Part shown: piece by piece, positions 10,201-20,140 of the stretch
Numbering within the stretch: position 1 is the stretch's first letter
Layout: each line of letters begins with the position of its first letter
Notes under the pieces: generated by a model
The model's database searches: none
Seen by the model: only the letters and a program-made list of their open reading frames with translations
Told to the model about the DNA's origin: nothing
Origin: Jaenimonas drosophilae
Taxonomy: Eukaryota > Euglenozoa > Kinetoplastea > Trypanosomatida > Trypanosomatidae
DNA: 64,000 bases
Assembly: GCA_030849065.1 (NCBI GenBank)
Contig: JASAON010001660.1
Location: forward strand, 1-64,000
Direction of reading: 5' to 3'
Translations under genes and position numbers: made by a program

Positions 10201-10685
10201 GTATGTACATTGAGAATCATAAATTCAGCGCAACGACAGCTTAGTTCAGTTGGTTTATACGACCAGGGTAGCCCCTGAAGACAGTCCCTCACCACTCCAC
10301 TCCTCACTTCCATTGTGAAGCAAGGAATGAAGTTCACGCATGGCTAACCACCTACCATCATGAGTCATGCCTAAAACAAACATGGCTGAACCAAAATGAC
10401 AGACGGCGATGTTTGTTACACAAACAAAAAAAAGAGTGCACAATTGCAGCTGTCTCAACCTCAATAAAACAGACCCACAACACACACTACTGACCTGGCT
10501 ATTATGCTAGATATCGGCAGCATTGCTGTACTCCGTCCATGAATTCTGCTAATGAATGCACTGGGAAGGGGTGGGCAATAACCAACCTGCCCCAGTGCAA
10601 ACCGGAGAGGGAGACCGAAATACATGCGTAAAGCATGATCTGCCTGCTGGCCCCATTGCTCAGCGGTTAGCTCCATCATCCGCAG
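10201..10685 (-). other. 3' UTR of the UBL-BAG gene
   Basis: Non-coding by position: it lies between the stop at 10686 and the acceptor at 10129. A 72-codon frame (10461-10679) begins at ATGs 7 nt after the stop, but it has no acceptor of its own. I see no RNA gene. Confidence 0.5.
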
Positions 10686-12287
10686 TTACGCACAGTTTAG
10701 CTGATCCTGCATCATGGTAATAGACTTCACAAGGTCTTTTCTACGCTGCCTCCACTCACCTTCCAGATCAAGCATCCCGTCTGTTCGAAATAGCAGCCGC
10801 ATCAAGTTTTCATAATGACCCTTCTTCACAGCATCCGACACTTCGAATTGGAGCTGCTGGGAGATGCGCTGAACCTCCTCTTCCACTTCTAAAAGAAACA
10901 GTTTGTCCGCATTGTTGAAGTCGCCTGCACCAATAAACACGAAGGCGTCACTACGCATACCGCAGTTAAAGAGAAGGTTAGTTGGAGTGGCAGGAAGTAC
11001 TTTACCACGAAAGACAACCTTTACTTGCTGTTGGTTAATTTCAGGAACTTCTTGTGCGAGAGTCTGTACAATGTCCAGGACAGAACCCCCACCAGACAGC
11101 GTAATCACTACGCTTCTCTCCAAAGAGGGAAGAAAGCACGTGATGTTCAACATCTTTGACTCAGGGACGGGGGTGGCGCTGCCGCTGGTGACTGGGGCCA
11201 CACCCTGGTCCGCATTCTCGTTGTTTCCGCGTGGAGTGGCAGATGCCGATGGAGCATTTCGAGGCGTTGTATCCCCTGCGGCTGCAGTGGATGTTTCGCT
11301 TTCTTTACGCTTGTTCGTTTTGGGGGTGCCACTGACTCCCTTCTTGGCAGTGGATGTAGTTTTTGTCGCTGCTGACTTGCTCTTCGGGGCAGCAGAAGTA
11401 GGCCCCTTCTTCATCTGTACATCCTCTGCCACAGGTGCCACAGGTGTCGGTGACTGACCATTGGTGACCTCCGCTGTTCTCTGTGGAGCTGTTGAAGTGG
11501 GGATCTCCCACTGCCCCGGGGCTTGCACTTCTTCACGAGAAGCAGGCGCTGCTGGTGAGTATGTGGGAGCAGCAGGAGTAGGAGCGGGGGCCGTGAAGGG
11601 AGCCGGAGGTGACGGGGGTGGCGGAGGAGTAGGAGGTGGTGCCGTCTTCACCTCCATCGGCGCCACCTCCACAGCGGGGGAGATGGGGGGAGGGGGAGCG
11701 GTAGTTGGCAGCGTATTGCCACGGCCTCGGGCAGCCTGTGTTGTTGTTGTGCGGGCTTGGGAGAAGGGTGGAGCTGTCTCAGGCATGGCTGGGCCGGTGG
11801 CGCGTGACGTTGGGCGACGCTGCGCGGGTGATGTATTCTGGCGTGGTGGCTGTTGAGAGGTTGGGGGAGCGGGACGAGCTTGTTGGAACTTTTGCTGTTG
11901 GCGTGGTGAGCTCCACTGATCTGCGGCTGGCCGATTCATCGTGGGTTGCTGATAGTTGTATAAACGGCTATTATCCCCACGAGGTCCTCCGCGAAATCCA
12001 TCCACGTAGTCAGAAGTAGGCGGAGGAGCAGAAGTCTGCGGACTACGCTGACCGGTAGGGAGAGACAGTAGAAGCGAACCAAACGGATAGTCTGTGATAT
12101 ATGTATACTCATCCGTTGGCCGGCCATTGTACATGATCACAGTAGATGGACTGTATTGATACTGATTGATGAGGAACTCACGGAGGTCACCAACAGTGCA
12201 AGTGGAGGGAACGGAGAGATCAATGGTTTCTCCGCGGGCAGATTGCACCCTTGCTTCGACCGTCTCCACCGGTCCGTAGTACGCCAT
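10686..12287 (-). CDS. UBL-UBL-BAG domain protein, putative HSP70 co-chaperone
   Basis: The 533-residue protein has an N-terminal ubiquitin-like fold (about 8-75). A Pro/Ala/Thr/Gln-rich disordered linker (about 85-375) follows. A second ubiquitin-like region lies at about 379-453 (LNITCFLPSLERSVVITL, then VVFRGKVLP). The last 75 residues are helical and resemble a BAG domain (LEVEEEVQRISQQLQF; WRQRRKDLVKSITMMQDQL). UBL followed directly by BAG is the BAG1 order; BAG domains act as nucleotide exchange factors for HSP70. The BAG assignment rests on pattern and position, so it needs a profile search. The start ATG at 12287 is the first in frame. Function is inferred, not shown. Confidence 0.6.
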   Translation of the reverse strand: MAYYGPVETVEARVQSARGETIDLSVPSTCTVGDLREFLINQYQYSPSTVIMYNGRPTDEYTYITDYPFGSLLLSLPTGQRSPQTSAPPPTSDYVDGFRGGPRGDNSRLYNYQQPTMNRPAADQWSSPRQQQKFQQARPAPPTSQQPPRQNTSPAQRRPTSRATGPAMPETAPPFSQARTTTTQAARGRGNTLPTTAPPPPISPAVEVAPMEVKTAPPPTPPPPPSPPAPFTAPAPTPAAPTYSPAAPASREEVQAPGQWEIPTSTAPQRTAEVTNGQSPTPVAPVAEDVQMKKGPTSAAPKSKSAATKTTSTAKKGVSGTPKTNKRKESETSTAAAGDTTPRNAPSASATPRGNNENADQGVAPVTSGSATPVPESKMLNITCFLPSLERSVVITLSGGGSVLDIVQTLAQEVPEINQQQVKVVFRGKVLPATPTNLLFNCGMRSDAFVFIGAGDFNNADKLFLLEVEEEVQRISQQLQFEVSDAVKKGHYENLMRLLFRTDGMLDLEGEWRQRRKDLVKSITMMQDQLNCA

Positions 12288-12619
12288 CCGTCGGGGTGGG
12301 ATCTACAAAAAGGAAAAGAGAAAAAAAGAGACACGCCTGCAGAAGAAAACAAGTGGCGGTGTTGTTTTGATTTGGGTGTAAAGAGATCAAAAAGCTGTTC
12401 TTTCTAGCGAATATGAATGGCGGCCTTCACGCGTCGAAACGTACTCGTGGCGAGGTGGAAATCTGCTGTATGTAGTTGGATGAGAAGGAAGAGAAAAAAA
12501 ACAGAATGAGCACATCAGCAAGAGTAGTACGTACGTTTCGTCATGCTACTTCTTCTTTTTTATGTTGTGATTCATCACACGATCCTGTTCACGAGAGGAT
12601 TCACACTCTCCTCCTCTCA
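12288..12619 (-). other. Intergenic between DCC1-like and UBL-BAG genes
   Basis: About 330 nt containing T-rich/C-rich sense-strand tracts (12300-12335 and 12480-12500) suitable for splicing of the UBL-BAG mRNA. No gene seen. Confidence 0.6.
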
Positions 12620-13930
12620 CTAACTACCAAGTTTGCCATAGGTGTGGGGTTGTCCAGGAACACGGTATTCTCGAGCATATCGGAGAATAACGTGAGCAAA
12701 GTTTTGATCTGGACGGAGCACAGGTTCCACGTAGGCACGTAAATCTGCCGCTAACCACTTGGACGGGTTCAACTCAAAGAGGAGAGCAAGCCGAGCGGTT
12801 ATGTCCAAGGGAAGAAGTCGCTGTGGGAGCCAGTAAGCCAGCGCAGATGGCCCCTGTTGGCACACAACCTCCCCACGAAGCAGAGATAAGTACGTGCGAG
12901 ACTCACCCTGTGAAGGAGGAACAAGTGCGTGTAGTTGCTTCCAGCTCTCTGGAAGTGAAGCAACCCATGCATTGTAAAAATCTGTGAGGGGAAGGTGTGA
13001 CAGGGAATGTCCATGCCGTGCTGAGTTCACCGCAGCTTGACTAGATGAGAAGACGTGTCCGGCAAGCGCAACGGCTGATTTGGTAGCATCCAAGGAGAGC
13101 GAGGAGTAGTGGTCTGGAGACATCAATGGCTGCTCGTCAGCAGTTCCAATCGCGGAATCCGGCCCTGCTGCTTCTTGAGCTGCGAGAGAGCCTTGTTTTA
13201 AGTACGCACGAAGCGCCTCCATCACAATTGTTGGGTAAATGGATGGGCAGAAATAATTCATGACAACTTCCCATGACACACTGTCTTGTTGTCCCAGCCC
13301 ATTGAGAAACACCACGACGGAATGAAGGGCGTCAAACAGCACAGACGGAAGCATCAGCCGGATCTTTCCACGATACATGACTGCTCCCTCCCCCACAAGT
13401 GCAGAAGCCAGTTCATGAGGGCTGCACGTGGCAACAACACTAAGCTGTTGCAGAGTCTGGCCCTTGGCCACCCCAGTGGAGCTGGAATGCGACTGCGCAG
13501 AAGCATCTAGCTCCTCTAGGGTGAGATAGGACTCAGACAACTTTCTCCATACTGAGTATAGCATCGGCTTTACCGCATGTGCCTCAAACATGCGTTGAAG
13601 AGCGCACTGAACCTGATGATGGCGTGTGCATGTTGACGGATTGGTATCATCGTCTCGCTGTCGTTTCTTCGCGACACAGTCTTGAGCCAGAAGAAGTGAG
13701 TTCGAGTACTCCACACGCTGAATGACCATGGTAGTGGTTGAGTTGTGTGCCACAGCAACCCTTGATTCTTCTTCTCCGGACAGTTCGGCCTCCTTCAATA
13801 CAAAGGCAATTTGTTCAGGCGACAATGTGTCATGCTGTTCTATTCCACATGATAGCCACGCCTCATCTACCATGAGAAGTCGGTAGTCCGAGTGCAGAGC
13901 AAAATCCACATCAATCGTCACATCTTGCAT
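12620..13930 (-). CDS. DCC1-like sister chromatid cohesion factor (Ctf18-RFC subunit)
   Basis: A 436-residue protein whose C-terminal half matches the DCC1 pattern. A segment LTDFYNAWVASLPESW is followed by LLRGEVVC, then LPLDITARLALLFELNPSKW and LRAYVEPVL. DCC1 C-termini show the same order: LPL..R..LF.....KW..DL..Y near the end. DCC1 binds Ctf8 and Ctf18 in the alternative PCNA loader used in replication and cohesion. The N-terminus (LLMVDEAW) is consistent but weak. The frame extends 35 codons further from GTG through a pyrimidine tract. ATG 13930 is the first ATG after the AG acceptors and is preferred. Length is close to human DSCC1 (393). Confidence 0.6.
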   Translation of the reverse strand: MQDVTIDVDFALHSDYRLLMVDEAWLSCGIEQHDTLSPEQIAFVLKEAELSGEEESRVAVAHNSTTTMVIQRVEYSNSLLLAQDCVAKKRQRDDDTNPSTCTRHHQVQCALQRMFEAHAVKPMLYSVWRKLSESYLTLEELDASAQSHSSSTGVAKGQTLQQLSVVATCSPHELASALVGEGAVMYRGKIRLMLPSVLFDALHSVVVFLNGLGQQDSVSWEVVMNYFCPSIYPTIVMEALRAYLKQGSLAAQEAAGPDSAIGTADEQPLMSPDHYSSLSLDATKSAVALAGHVFSSSQAAVNSARHGHSLSHLPLTDFYNAWVASLPESWKQLHALVPPSQGESRTYLSLLRGEVVCQQGPSALAYWLPQRLLPLDITARLALLFELNPSKWLAADLRAYVEPVLRPDQNFAHVILRYAREYRVPGQPHTYGKLGS

Positions 13931-14790
13931 GACACCTGCCTTACTTCCACAAATGCCTATCACACTCACATAAGAAGTAGGAACAAACAAAGAGAAGGGA
14001 TGTGTGGGTACATGACAATCACAGTTTCTATCCACACAGTGCTACATGTATTCTCCTCCGAAGTTTTTGTTGTGGTGGCATTGCCATCCGTCCACAGCGT
14101 CAAACACTGACTTCAACCACCTATCCAATGTCCTCATCATCAAGGAACTCGAATACATCACACCTCTGCCATGACAAAATTACTGGCAGTGTAGGCCACA
14201 ACAGTGGACAGTGGTGTGATAATTTGATTGTTGTCTTCGAGTCCTCTCCAATGCTGCACGCCACGGTGCAGGACGAGACGAGGAAAAAGCCGGCTGTGGA
14301 TGCAATAGCCCCCAAATTGGGGAGTGAAGAAGAATCCCACAGAGCACCGCCAACCCCCCTCCCCCGAAAGAGAAGTTCCGGGACGCTTTTGCGTGAAGCC
14401 GCAGAGGGAGGAAGGTGTTTGAAGTGGCATTATTAGTCAGTGCGTGTCCATCGAAGGAGCGTATAAGGGATTCGTCCAGGAGAGCGGAGTTGCACGCCTC
14501 ATCCACCGCTCGTTCCTGACGCCCAACAAAAGAATCAAATGATGGAATGAGATGAAAAACCCACAAAGAGATATATACAAAAAAAAAAGAAAAAAAAAAG
14601 CACCAGCAATCAAGCAAGAAGAAGGCATCTTATGACATGGGAGGAGTTTTTTTTTTTTACAGCGATAAAAATAGTAACCAATATATAGGTGAAATGCTCA
14701 ATGCGCAAAGCCGCAGGAACAAGAAACGAAAAACCAACAGACCTTTTTTTCCTCTCCCAATTCAATTTGATAATCTCAAAGAATCACACA

Positions 14791-15021
14791 TTATCCAAAC
14801 TCGTCACGACAAAGAAGCAATGCCACACCTTCTTGATTGTCCTGCGGGCCAAAGAAGTTAATCCACTGCACACCACTCTTCACCAGATTCAAATTCCATC
14901 TGTGCAGTCCTTCCAGTGCTGTCCACGAAGTGAAGAAAGATGCTCTCTCACTCGGCAGTGAAGGTGAGTCTGGCACTCGCCCCCCAAAACACGAACGGTG
15001 CATTTGATAGAAAAGATACAT
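14791..15021 (-). CDS. Possible short ORF, unsupported by homology
   Basis: 76 codons from ATG 15021 (MYLFYQMHRSCFGG) to a TAA at 14791. A C/T-rich tract with AG lies about 40 nt upstream, which would serve as an acceptor. No motif is recognised, and pyrimidine bias on this strand makes chance frames longer, so it is weakly supported. Confidence 0.2.
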   Translation of the reverse strand: MYLFYQMHRSCFGGRVPDSPSLPSERASFFTSWTALEGLHRWNLNLVKSGVQWINFFGPQDNQEGVALLLCRDEFG

Positions 15022-15338
15022 GGAGAACAAGAACGTGTTGCAGAAGAATGTGGATGGACACTTGTGTAGGAAAGGGGGGAGAAGATACTGAAGGGGACAC
15101 ACGAAATCACTAGGTAAATATCCAAACAACGGTCGTTCCTCAAAAGGGAGCCTCAGCAATAGAGGCACATGATGTGGAAAAGAAGCACGGACTGCGACAC
15201 GAATGGTGGCATAGTTGTGATCTCAATCGAATCAATGAACATGTGCGGGATACAGGGAAGGGCACTCTCTTCGCGTGATTTACGTGCACATGCTTCTACA
15301 GCCATGCGAAGCACCAAAATAAACAGAACAAACAAGCA

Positions 15339-15542
15339 TTATACGTCATGTGTCGAGAAGTAGCAAAATGTTGTGGGCGACCCCCCATAAAGGCAGATGG
15401 AATCTATACGGGTATCTCTCAGCACCGCAATCACAGAGGTGTTCTGACGCTCCATTAGAAAGAAATAATGCTCCTGCTCTTCGTGGAGCAGACCAAGCAA
15501 ACACTCTTTCTGTTCCTCGAGCCCTATATCTGAGTAGCACAT
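15339..15542 (-). CDS. Possible short ORF, unsupported by homology
   Basis: 67 codons from ATG 15542 with an acidic helical start (MCYSDIGLEEQKECLLGLL). A pyrimidine tract and an AG end 2 nt before the ATG. Composition looks coding-like, but I recognise nothing in it and it lies in what is otherwise 3' UTR. Confidence 0.22.
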   Translation of the reverse strand: MCYSDIGLEEQKECLLGLLHEEQEHYFFLMERQNTSVIAVLRDTRIDSICLYGGSPTTFCYFSTHDV

Positions 15543-17345
15543 TACTATCAAAGTATCAGGACACAAGAAGATCGTTGCTCGAGTCTCTGCCGAGTAGATG
15601 CACCATGCGCGAGGAGTGCAACAAAGGGAAGTTCGAGCAAAAGGAGTGCATCACAACCAAGAGATGTGTCTGTCCTTGCCACAAAAACATGGTGGTCCAT
15701 CTCAAAAAAAAGAAAGAAGCAAACAAGCGTCATTCATTGTGCGCTGGTCAGCGCACCCAAAAAATCACCTCGTCCACTCCTTTCAGTGAGAGAGCGTCCG
15801 GTGCCATTGGTATTCACCAAAGTCAATGCGCTTGGACTACAATCGCCCACTTCGCTTCACTTGTAGTGTAGAGCTCTCACAACACGTACCTCCTCCTTGT
15901 TTGGTCACCTGTAAGTAGATGAGTATCGAGATGAAGAGCTACACAAGTGATTTTTTTTTCTGGCTTCGTTGCAAAGCTGGTGCTTAACTTGATAAGGGGA
16001 GGGTTGATCAAAAACGCCCTCTTTTTCTTCTTATCAAGCGCAAAATTGCTTTCATTGACACTCTCAACGAAGTTCAGACAAGAGGAGACAAACATTCAAC
16101 AAACTCACCCACGTTCGTTGAGACACAAAACACTTACTGACGCATCTAACCAAGTCCTTCCACAGATCAAGGGTCAGAATTTCGTCAACAGCGATTACTA
16201 CACTCAGAGCAAAGCTAAGCGAGTAGTCAAAGTAGTTCATTGTGTCGCCACAGCGTCCAAGGCGGATTCCATCACGCAACAAATCATGGTACAACAGTAT
16301 GAAGCGTATCTACCATGTGTGATTTTCTTTGGACGGCTAGGAGCCCTCCCACAAGTTTCTCGAGTCAGTAAAATAAAAGGGAAAGGCACAACATAAGAGA
16401 GTTCACTTCGCCCCCCAACACGAACGATGAAATCTAGGTGTTTGCACCCAACAATGTTACTCACTGCCGCGTGTAAACTCAGTGCTCACAAGTTGACGCA
16501 GTGGATCGCACGAGAGCAGTACACATGGTCGCATTCGGGACGAAAAATATGAGAACGAGTGGCTACTGCAAAACCAGTCTTCTCATGTGCTCTCGAATCA
16601 ACCAAGCACACCTACACACCACAGCGGCATCGAATCTACTTACATAACTACTCACACAAAAGCATACACGTCAAAAAGAAAAATGAGCAGGGCCCCCCAA
16701 AAAAGTTTGACGGGGAGTCACAACACAAAAGGCATGAGAGGGGGAAGTGATCCTTGTTGTTATTGGCGGGAAACCAATAAGTCATCAGGGTCAGAGTCGT
16801 ATGTTCTCCCACATTCGCGTGAGGCCCTACACAGTTCAGAAGAGAAAAAGAGTAAAATGACCAGTATACAAAAAGTTTATAAAAAATGAAAAACGGGGAG
16901 GGGGAGAGCGGAGACGGGGAGGGGGGAGTTGTGGCCTAATGAGGATCATCGTACGCAAAAAGAGGTGGAAATTGGCGACACGCACGTCGGCTCTTTAATC
17001 ATCTCTCTATAAATGAATGAAGCCAACGGATCGATGCTTCAAATCCGCTCAGTGGACGCGAATGCTGTCACCCGGCGAATAAAACACTGATTGTTCAGAC
17101 ACTCTGGTGTGGAGGAATGACGTGCATGGCGTGCGTCTTCCGAATTGGTGCCCCCAACACGTGGAAAAGCAGCAATAATGAGGCGAGTTGCTGTAGTTAT
17201 TACATGCAGTGGCAAACTGCATATAAAACAACTACACGCAAAAACATCAAATTGCCCCATTTGAATCCATGTGTTGCTGCAAAAAAAAAAGGCAGCAACG
17301 TCACACTTTTGTAGGTTTCTGAGCGGGTTTAGATGTTGGGACCAT

Positions 17346-18539
17346 CTACTGCAAAGAAGAAGCCTCGGCATAGGGGTTGTGGCAAAACGATCCCCTACGT
17401 GATGAGAGTCGTGAGCTTACAGCTCCAAGGGGGCGGAGTAGTGGAGGGGCTCCGTCACCTTCTGCCTGAAGAAGGGTACCGAAGGTCGCAGAAGAGTTGG
17501 GCCTTGAGAGCCGAGCTCCAGGAGACCCGAGGGAGCCATCACCCGCAAAAGAACCCGTCATATGATAGCTTCCGTAAGTGCCAGGAGGACTTTGAAAATG
17601 GCCCGGCGCGCTCCCATGGAAATCGTTCATGCTGCATGGCGCACTTTGATGTGGAAGGGAGCCCGTATGTTGCCAGGATGCTTGACGACTGTGACTATGC
17701 TCATACGCCGAGTGGGCACCCGACTGCAGACGGCTGTTCGCCATCGGTGCTCGGCTGAGATAATCTTCTTCCGTGGAATCTAGGGGGATCTGGCGGCAAA
17801 CATGGAGAAAGCCGCACTCATCGCCAAAGCGGCAGAGACCCCTGCGATGATCTCGGCAAATCTTTGATTTTGGGGCACGAAGGTTATGGTTTCCGCTTTG
17901 TTTGTACAGAGTCCAAAGGTGACTTGTGGGACACAACGAGTGCAGGGTTAGAACGACTGGCTTTGGGGGCGTCACAGTTGCGGATGCATCCACATGAAGC
18001 GGGCTGGACTCTGTACCATGGCCGCTCACGCTATCATCACGATAATGATTTTTTTCTCTTTCATTCAGATGACGCGTAATACTTGGTTCGACGGTGACCG
18101 TAAGACCCAGTGGAAACTCTTCGAAATTGCAGTGCGCCCCGTGAATGTGGCAGCAGGATGGCATGCTGAGTGCCTCTGCACGAAGTTGCTCCACAACCAT
18201 AGGATTTGCGTGTACCTGATAGCAGCGATCTCCTTGGCGGCATCGTCCCTCCATGAAGAGGCGGCAAATACCTGGCACAAATCCATCGTCTTCCATGGCC
18301 ATGGTGCGCTCCACTGCATTGGCAGGAATTTGTAGTTTTGTGCTGCGATCATCAATCGCACTGACAAATTGCGGTTGCGCGGTTAAAAGCTTGGGACTCT
18401 TGCATCGAAGCGGTGTATGCTTGGGTCGAAGTAGCGCTGAATCCATTGATTGGCACCCAGAAGCAGCGAAGGAGTTGGCTGAGGACACCGGAACGCTGCA
18501 AAGGAAGTTGCCGTTGTGATGATTGGGAAAGGACGACAT
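17346..18539 (-). CDS. CCCH zinc-finger protein 2 (RNA-binding)
   Basis: A 397-residue protein with two clear CCCH fingers: C92-X7-C100-X5-C106-X3-H110 (GICRLFMEGRCRQGDRCYQVH) and C228-X7-C236-X5-C242-X3-H246 (ICRDHRRGLCRFGDECGFLH). The finger-plus-flank arrangement, with a Cys/His-containing stretch (SCCHIHGAHC) after finger 1, is familiar from kinetoplastid ZC3H families that regulate mRNA fate. The C-terminal 140 residues are Ser/His/Pro/Gly-rich and probably disordered. ATG 18539 is the first in frame. Like CCCH protein 1, it has a very long ATG-free upstream region and about 3.3 kb of apparent 3' UTR. Its fingers differ from those of protein 1 (X7 rather than X8 spacing), so it is not a recent duplicate. 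Confidence 0.88.
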   Translation of the reverse strand: MSSFPNHHNGNFLCSVPVSSANSFAASGCQSMDSALLRPKHTPLRCKSPKLLTAQPQFVSAIDDRSTKLQIPANAVERTMAMEDDGFVPGICRLFMEGRCRQGDRCYQVHANPMVVEQLRAEALSMPSCCHIHGAHCNFEEFPLGLTVTVEPSITRHLNEREKNHYRDDSVSGHGTESSPLHVDASATVTPPKPVVLTLHSLCPTSHLWTLYKQSGNHNLRAPKSKICRDHRRGLCRFGDECGFLHVCRQIPLDSTEEDYLSRAPMANSRLQSGAHSAYEHSHSRQASWQHTGSLPHQSAPCSMNDFHGSAPGHFQSPPGTYGSYHMTGSFAGDGSLGSPGARLSRPNSSATFGTLLQAEGDGAPPLLRPLGAVSSRLSSRRGSFCHNPYAEASSLQ

Positions 18540-19678
18540 CGTTGATGGGAGGGGTAGGGAGGCAAATACTCAAGTGCACCACTAAAAATGAATGAAGGGT
18601 AATTGATGCTCAAGCAGTAGGGTCAGGACGGGAACAACAGGAAAGATGATCCACACAAATCCGCTTGTCAAGTTCTTACTGGAAGTCTGGAAGCCGAGGG
18701 AGTATGAGGCTCAGTTCAGTACAACGAGCAGAGACACCAATTGCGTGCAGACAGACGCAGATGAGGGCCGTCTCTTGAGGTGTTCTCCTTTGCAATAGAC
18801 TGCAAAGTTGTGGTGCAAGCAGTTGCGTTCTTGGCACGAGATCGATGACAAGACTGGACGGAAGCCACGCTAAATTGTCCGGCTGACGCACAAGTCCAAT
18901 GAAATTGAATGAAGAAAAAAACGCGTGTACCACGACGTTTACGGAAGACGTAACAGTCGAATGAGGTACGAAATTCTGCTAGAGAACCACTATGCGAAGC
19001 TACGCGTACAGCAAATGAGTGAGGGAAAGCTTTGGTGTTTCTGTATCTGCCTCTCTGTGTACTTTTGTGTGTTCAAAGAAAAACAACACGGTTGTGCCGG
19101 CTGGAAATTCCACACAAATATGTGCACCTTTGGAATGGCTACGGCAAAGAGAGAAGGGAATCCCAACGAGCGTGCTGCGTTAGGTCTACTACTGTCTGTT
19201 TAACTTACTTGTTGTTGTTTAAATCAATCGACTGGTTTTGATGGTGTGGTGGACCAAATCTGTCGGAAACTGATACTTTAAGGTATGCAGCAACGAGGGA
19301 AAAGTGAGGACGTGAGGGGGGATGGGGGGAGTATGAGGAGTTTGAAACAAAAAGAACTTTCAAGATTCAGATGATGGAGAGTGATTTTTCCCTGAATGGC
19401 TGGGGGAAGGTGATGGGCAAACTTGGGCACACCCCAGAGGTAAGTGGGATGCCGACCTCAACTGACTTGGTTTTCGCTTGACTTGCTGACCAATACTTAT
19501 GGACTGTGTATAATCCACGTTAGAAGAGACGGCAGAAGTGGCTAGATATTAAAGAAAACAATGTGAGGCCAACAATGAATGTCAATGGAAAAACTGGTTT
19601 CAACAAAAGCTGATGTTTTAACTTTGGTAGGTCGACAATGTCACAAGGATATTTAACAACAAAGAATTACAGCACGAA
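18540..19678 (-). promoter_or_regulatory. AUG-free 5' leader of CCCH protein 2 (about 1.14 kb)
   Basis: No sense-strand ATG occurs from the start codon at 18539 up to 19827, while the complementary strand of the leader has about 30. A strong acceptor at 19679-19680 would define the 5' end. A nearer pyrimidine tract with AG at 18582-18583 could also produce a 40-nt leader. Within the leader, 18676-18933 is open in one frame but has no ATG. Confidence 0.6.
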
Positions 19679-19740
19679 CTGCAATTTTATAAAGGAAAGA
19701 AGTGAAGAGAGTAACAATGAAGAAGGAGTGTTGGCAATGG
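19679..19740 (-). promoter_or_regulatory. Trans-splice acceptor upstream of the CCCH 2 leader
   Basis: Sense-strand C/T-rich tract of about 40 nt (roughly 19690-19730, including CTCTTCACTTCTTTCC) ending in AG at 19679-19680, at the upstream boundary of the ATG-free stretch. Confidence 0.55.
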
Positions 19741-20140
19741 TGGTGATGGGCTAGGTGAGTGTGGCAATGAAAACTGAACCTGTTCACAGCGCGAGATATA
19801 GAGAAGATTGAGAAGGAGACGAGCCATGAGAAAGACAGAACCGAGAAAATGAGAGCACAGCACGCGTACCACTGCAGACAGTACGGCTCGACACATGGTG
19901 TGTACGCCAGCCAACATATGAGAAAGATAGCCAAATCAAACAGTGAATTCTCTATCAGGAGATGTGCGCATCATCATCTCCCTGCTCTATACTTGAAATG
20001 CCAGTCATCCACATCGGCCACCCAACCTTCGTAGGTACCGTCCAGTGGCAAGTGAATGAAACTAGTGCAAGTTAGGCATCTATGGCGATTTCGCTGAAGA
20101 AGCAACTAAACCGACCTGAACAGATCCGTTCTATTGTCAC
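19741..20140 (-). other. 3' UTR of the Tyr/Ser-rich protein gene
   Basis: Non-coding stretch between the stop at 20141 and the CCCH 2 acceptor. It contains more pyrimidine-rich sequence near 19800-19850. No gene seen. Confidence 0.55.

Larger units (their letters stand above)
13931..17345 (-). other. 3.4 kb non-coding: long 3' UTR of CCCH protein 2
   Basis: By position this is mostly 3' UTR of the CCCH gene ending at 17346; its left end holds the acceptor of the DCC1-like gene (tract about 13960-14000). Sense-strand ATGs are frequent. A-rich plus-strand runs lie at 14579-14602 and a T run at 14647-14659. Several short sense-strand frames start with ATG and read protein-like (14791-15021, 15339-15542, 15877-16095, 16064-16240). 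Some have a pyrimidine tract and AG upstream, but none has a recognisable domain. I do not call them genes. Confidence 0.5.

Noticed and set aside
10225..10300. tRNA-like D-arm string (TAGTTCAGTTGGT) on the plus strand
   Set aside because: No acceptor stem, anticodon arm or T-loop (GTTCRA) can be paired with it in the expected positions.
18676..18933. 85-codon open frame inside the CCCH 2 leader
   Set aside because: It reads protein-like but has no ATG and starts from GTG; better explained as AUG-free leader.
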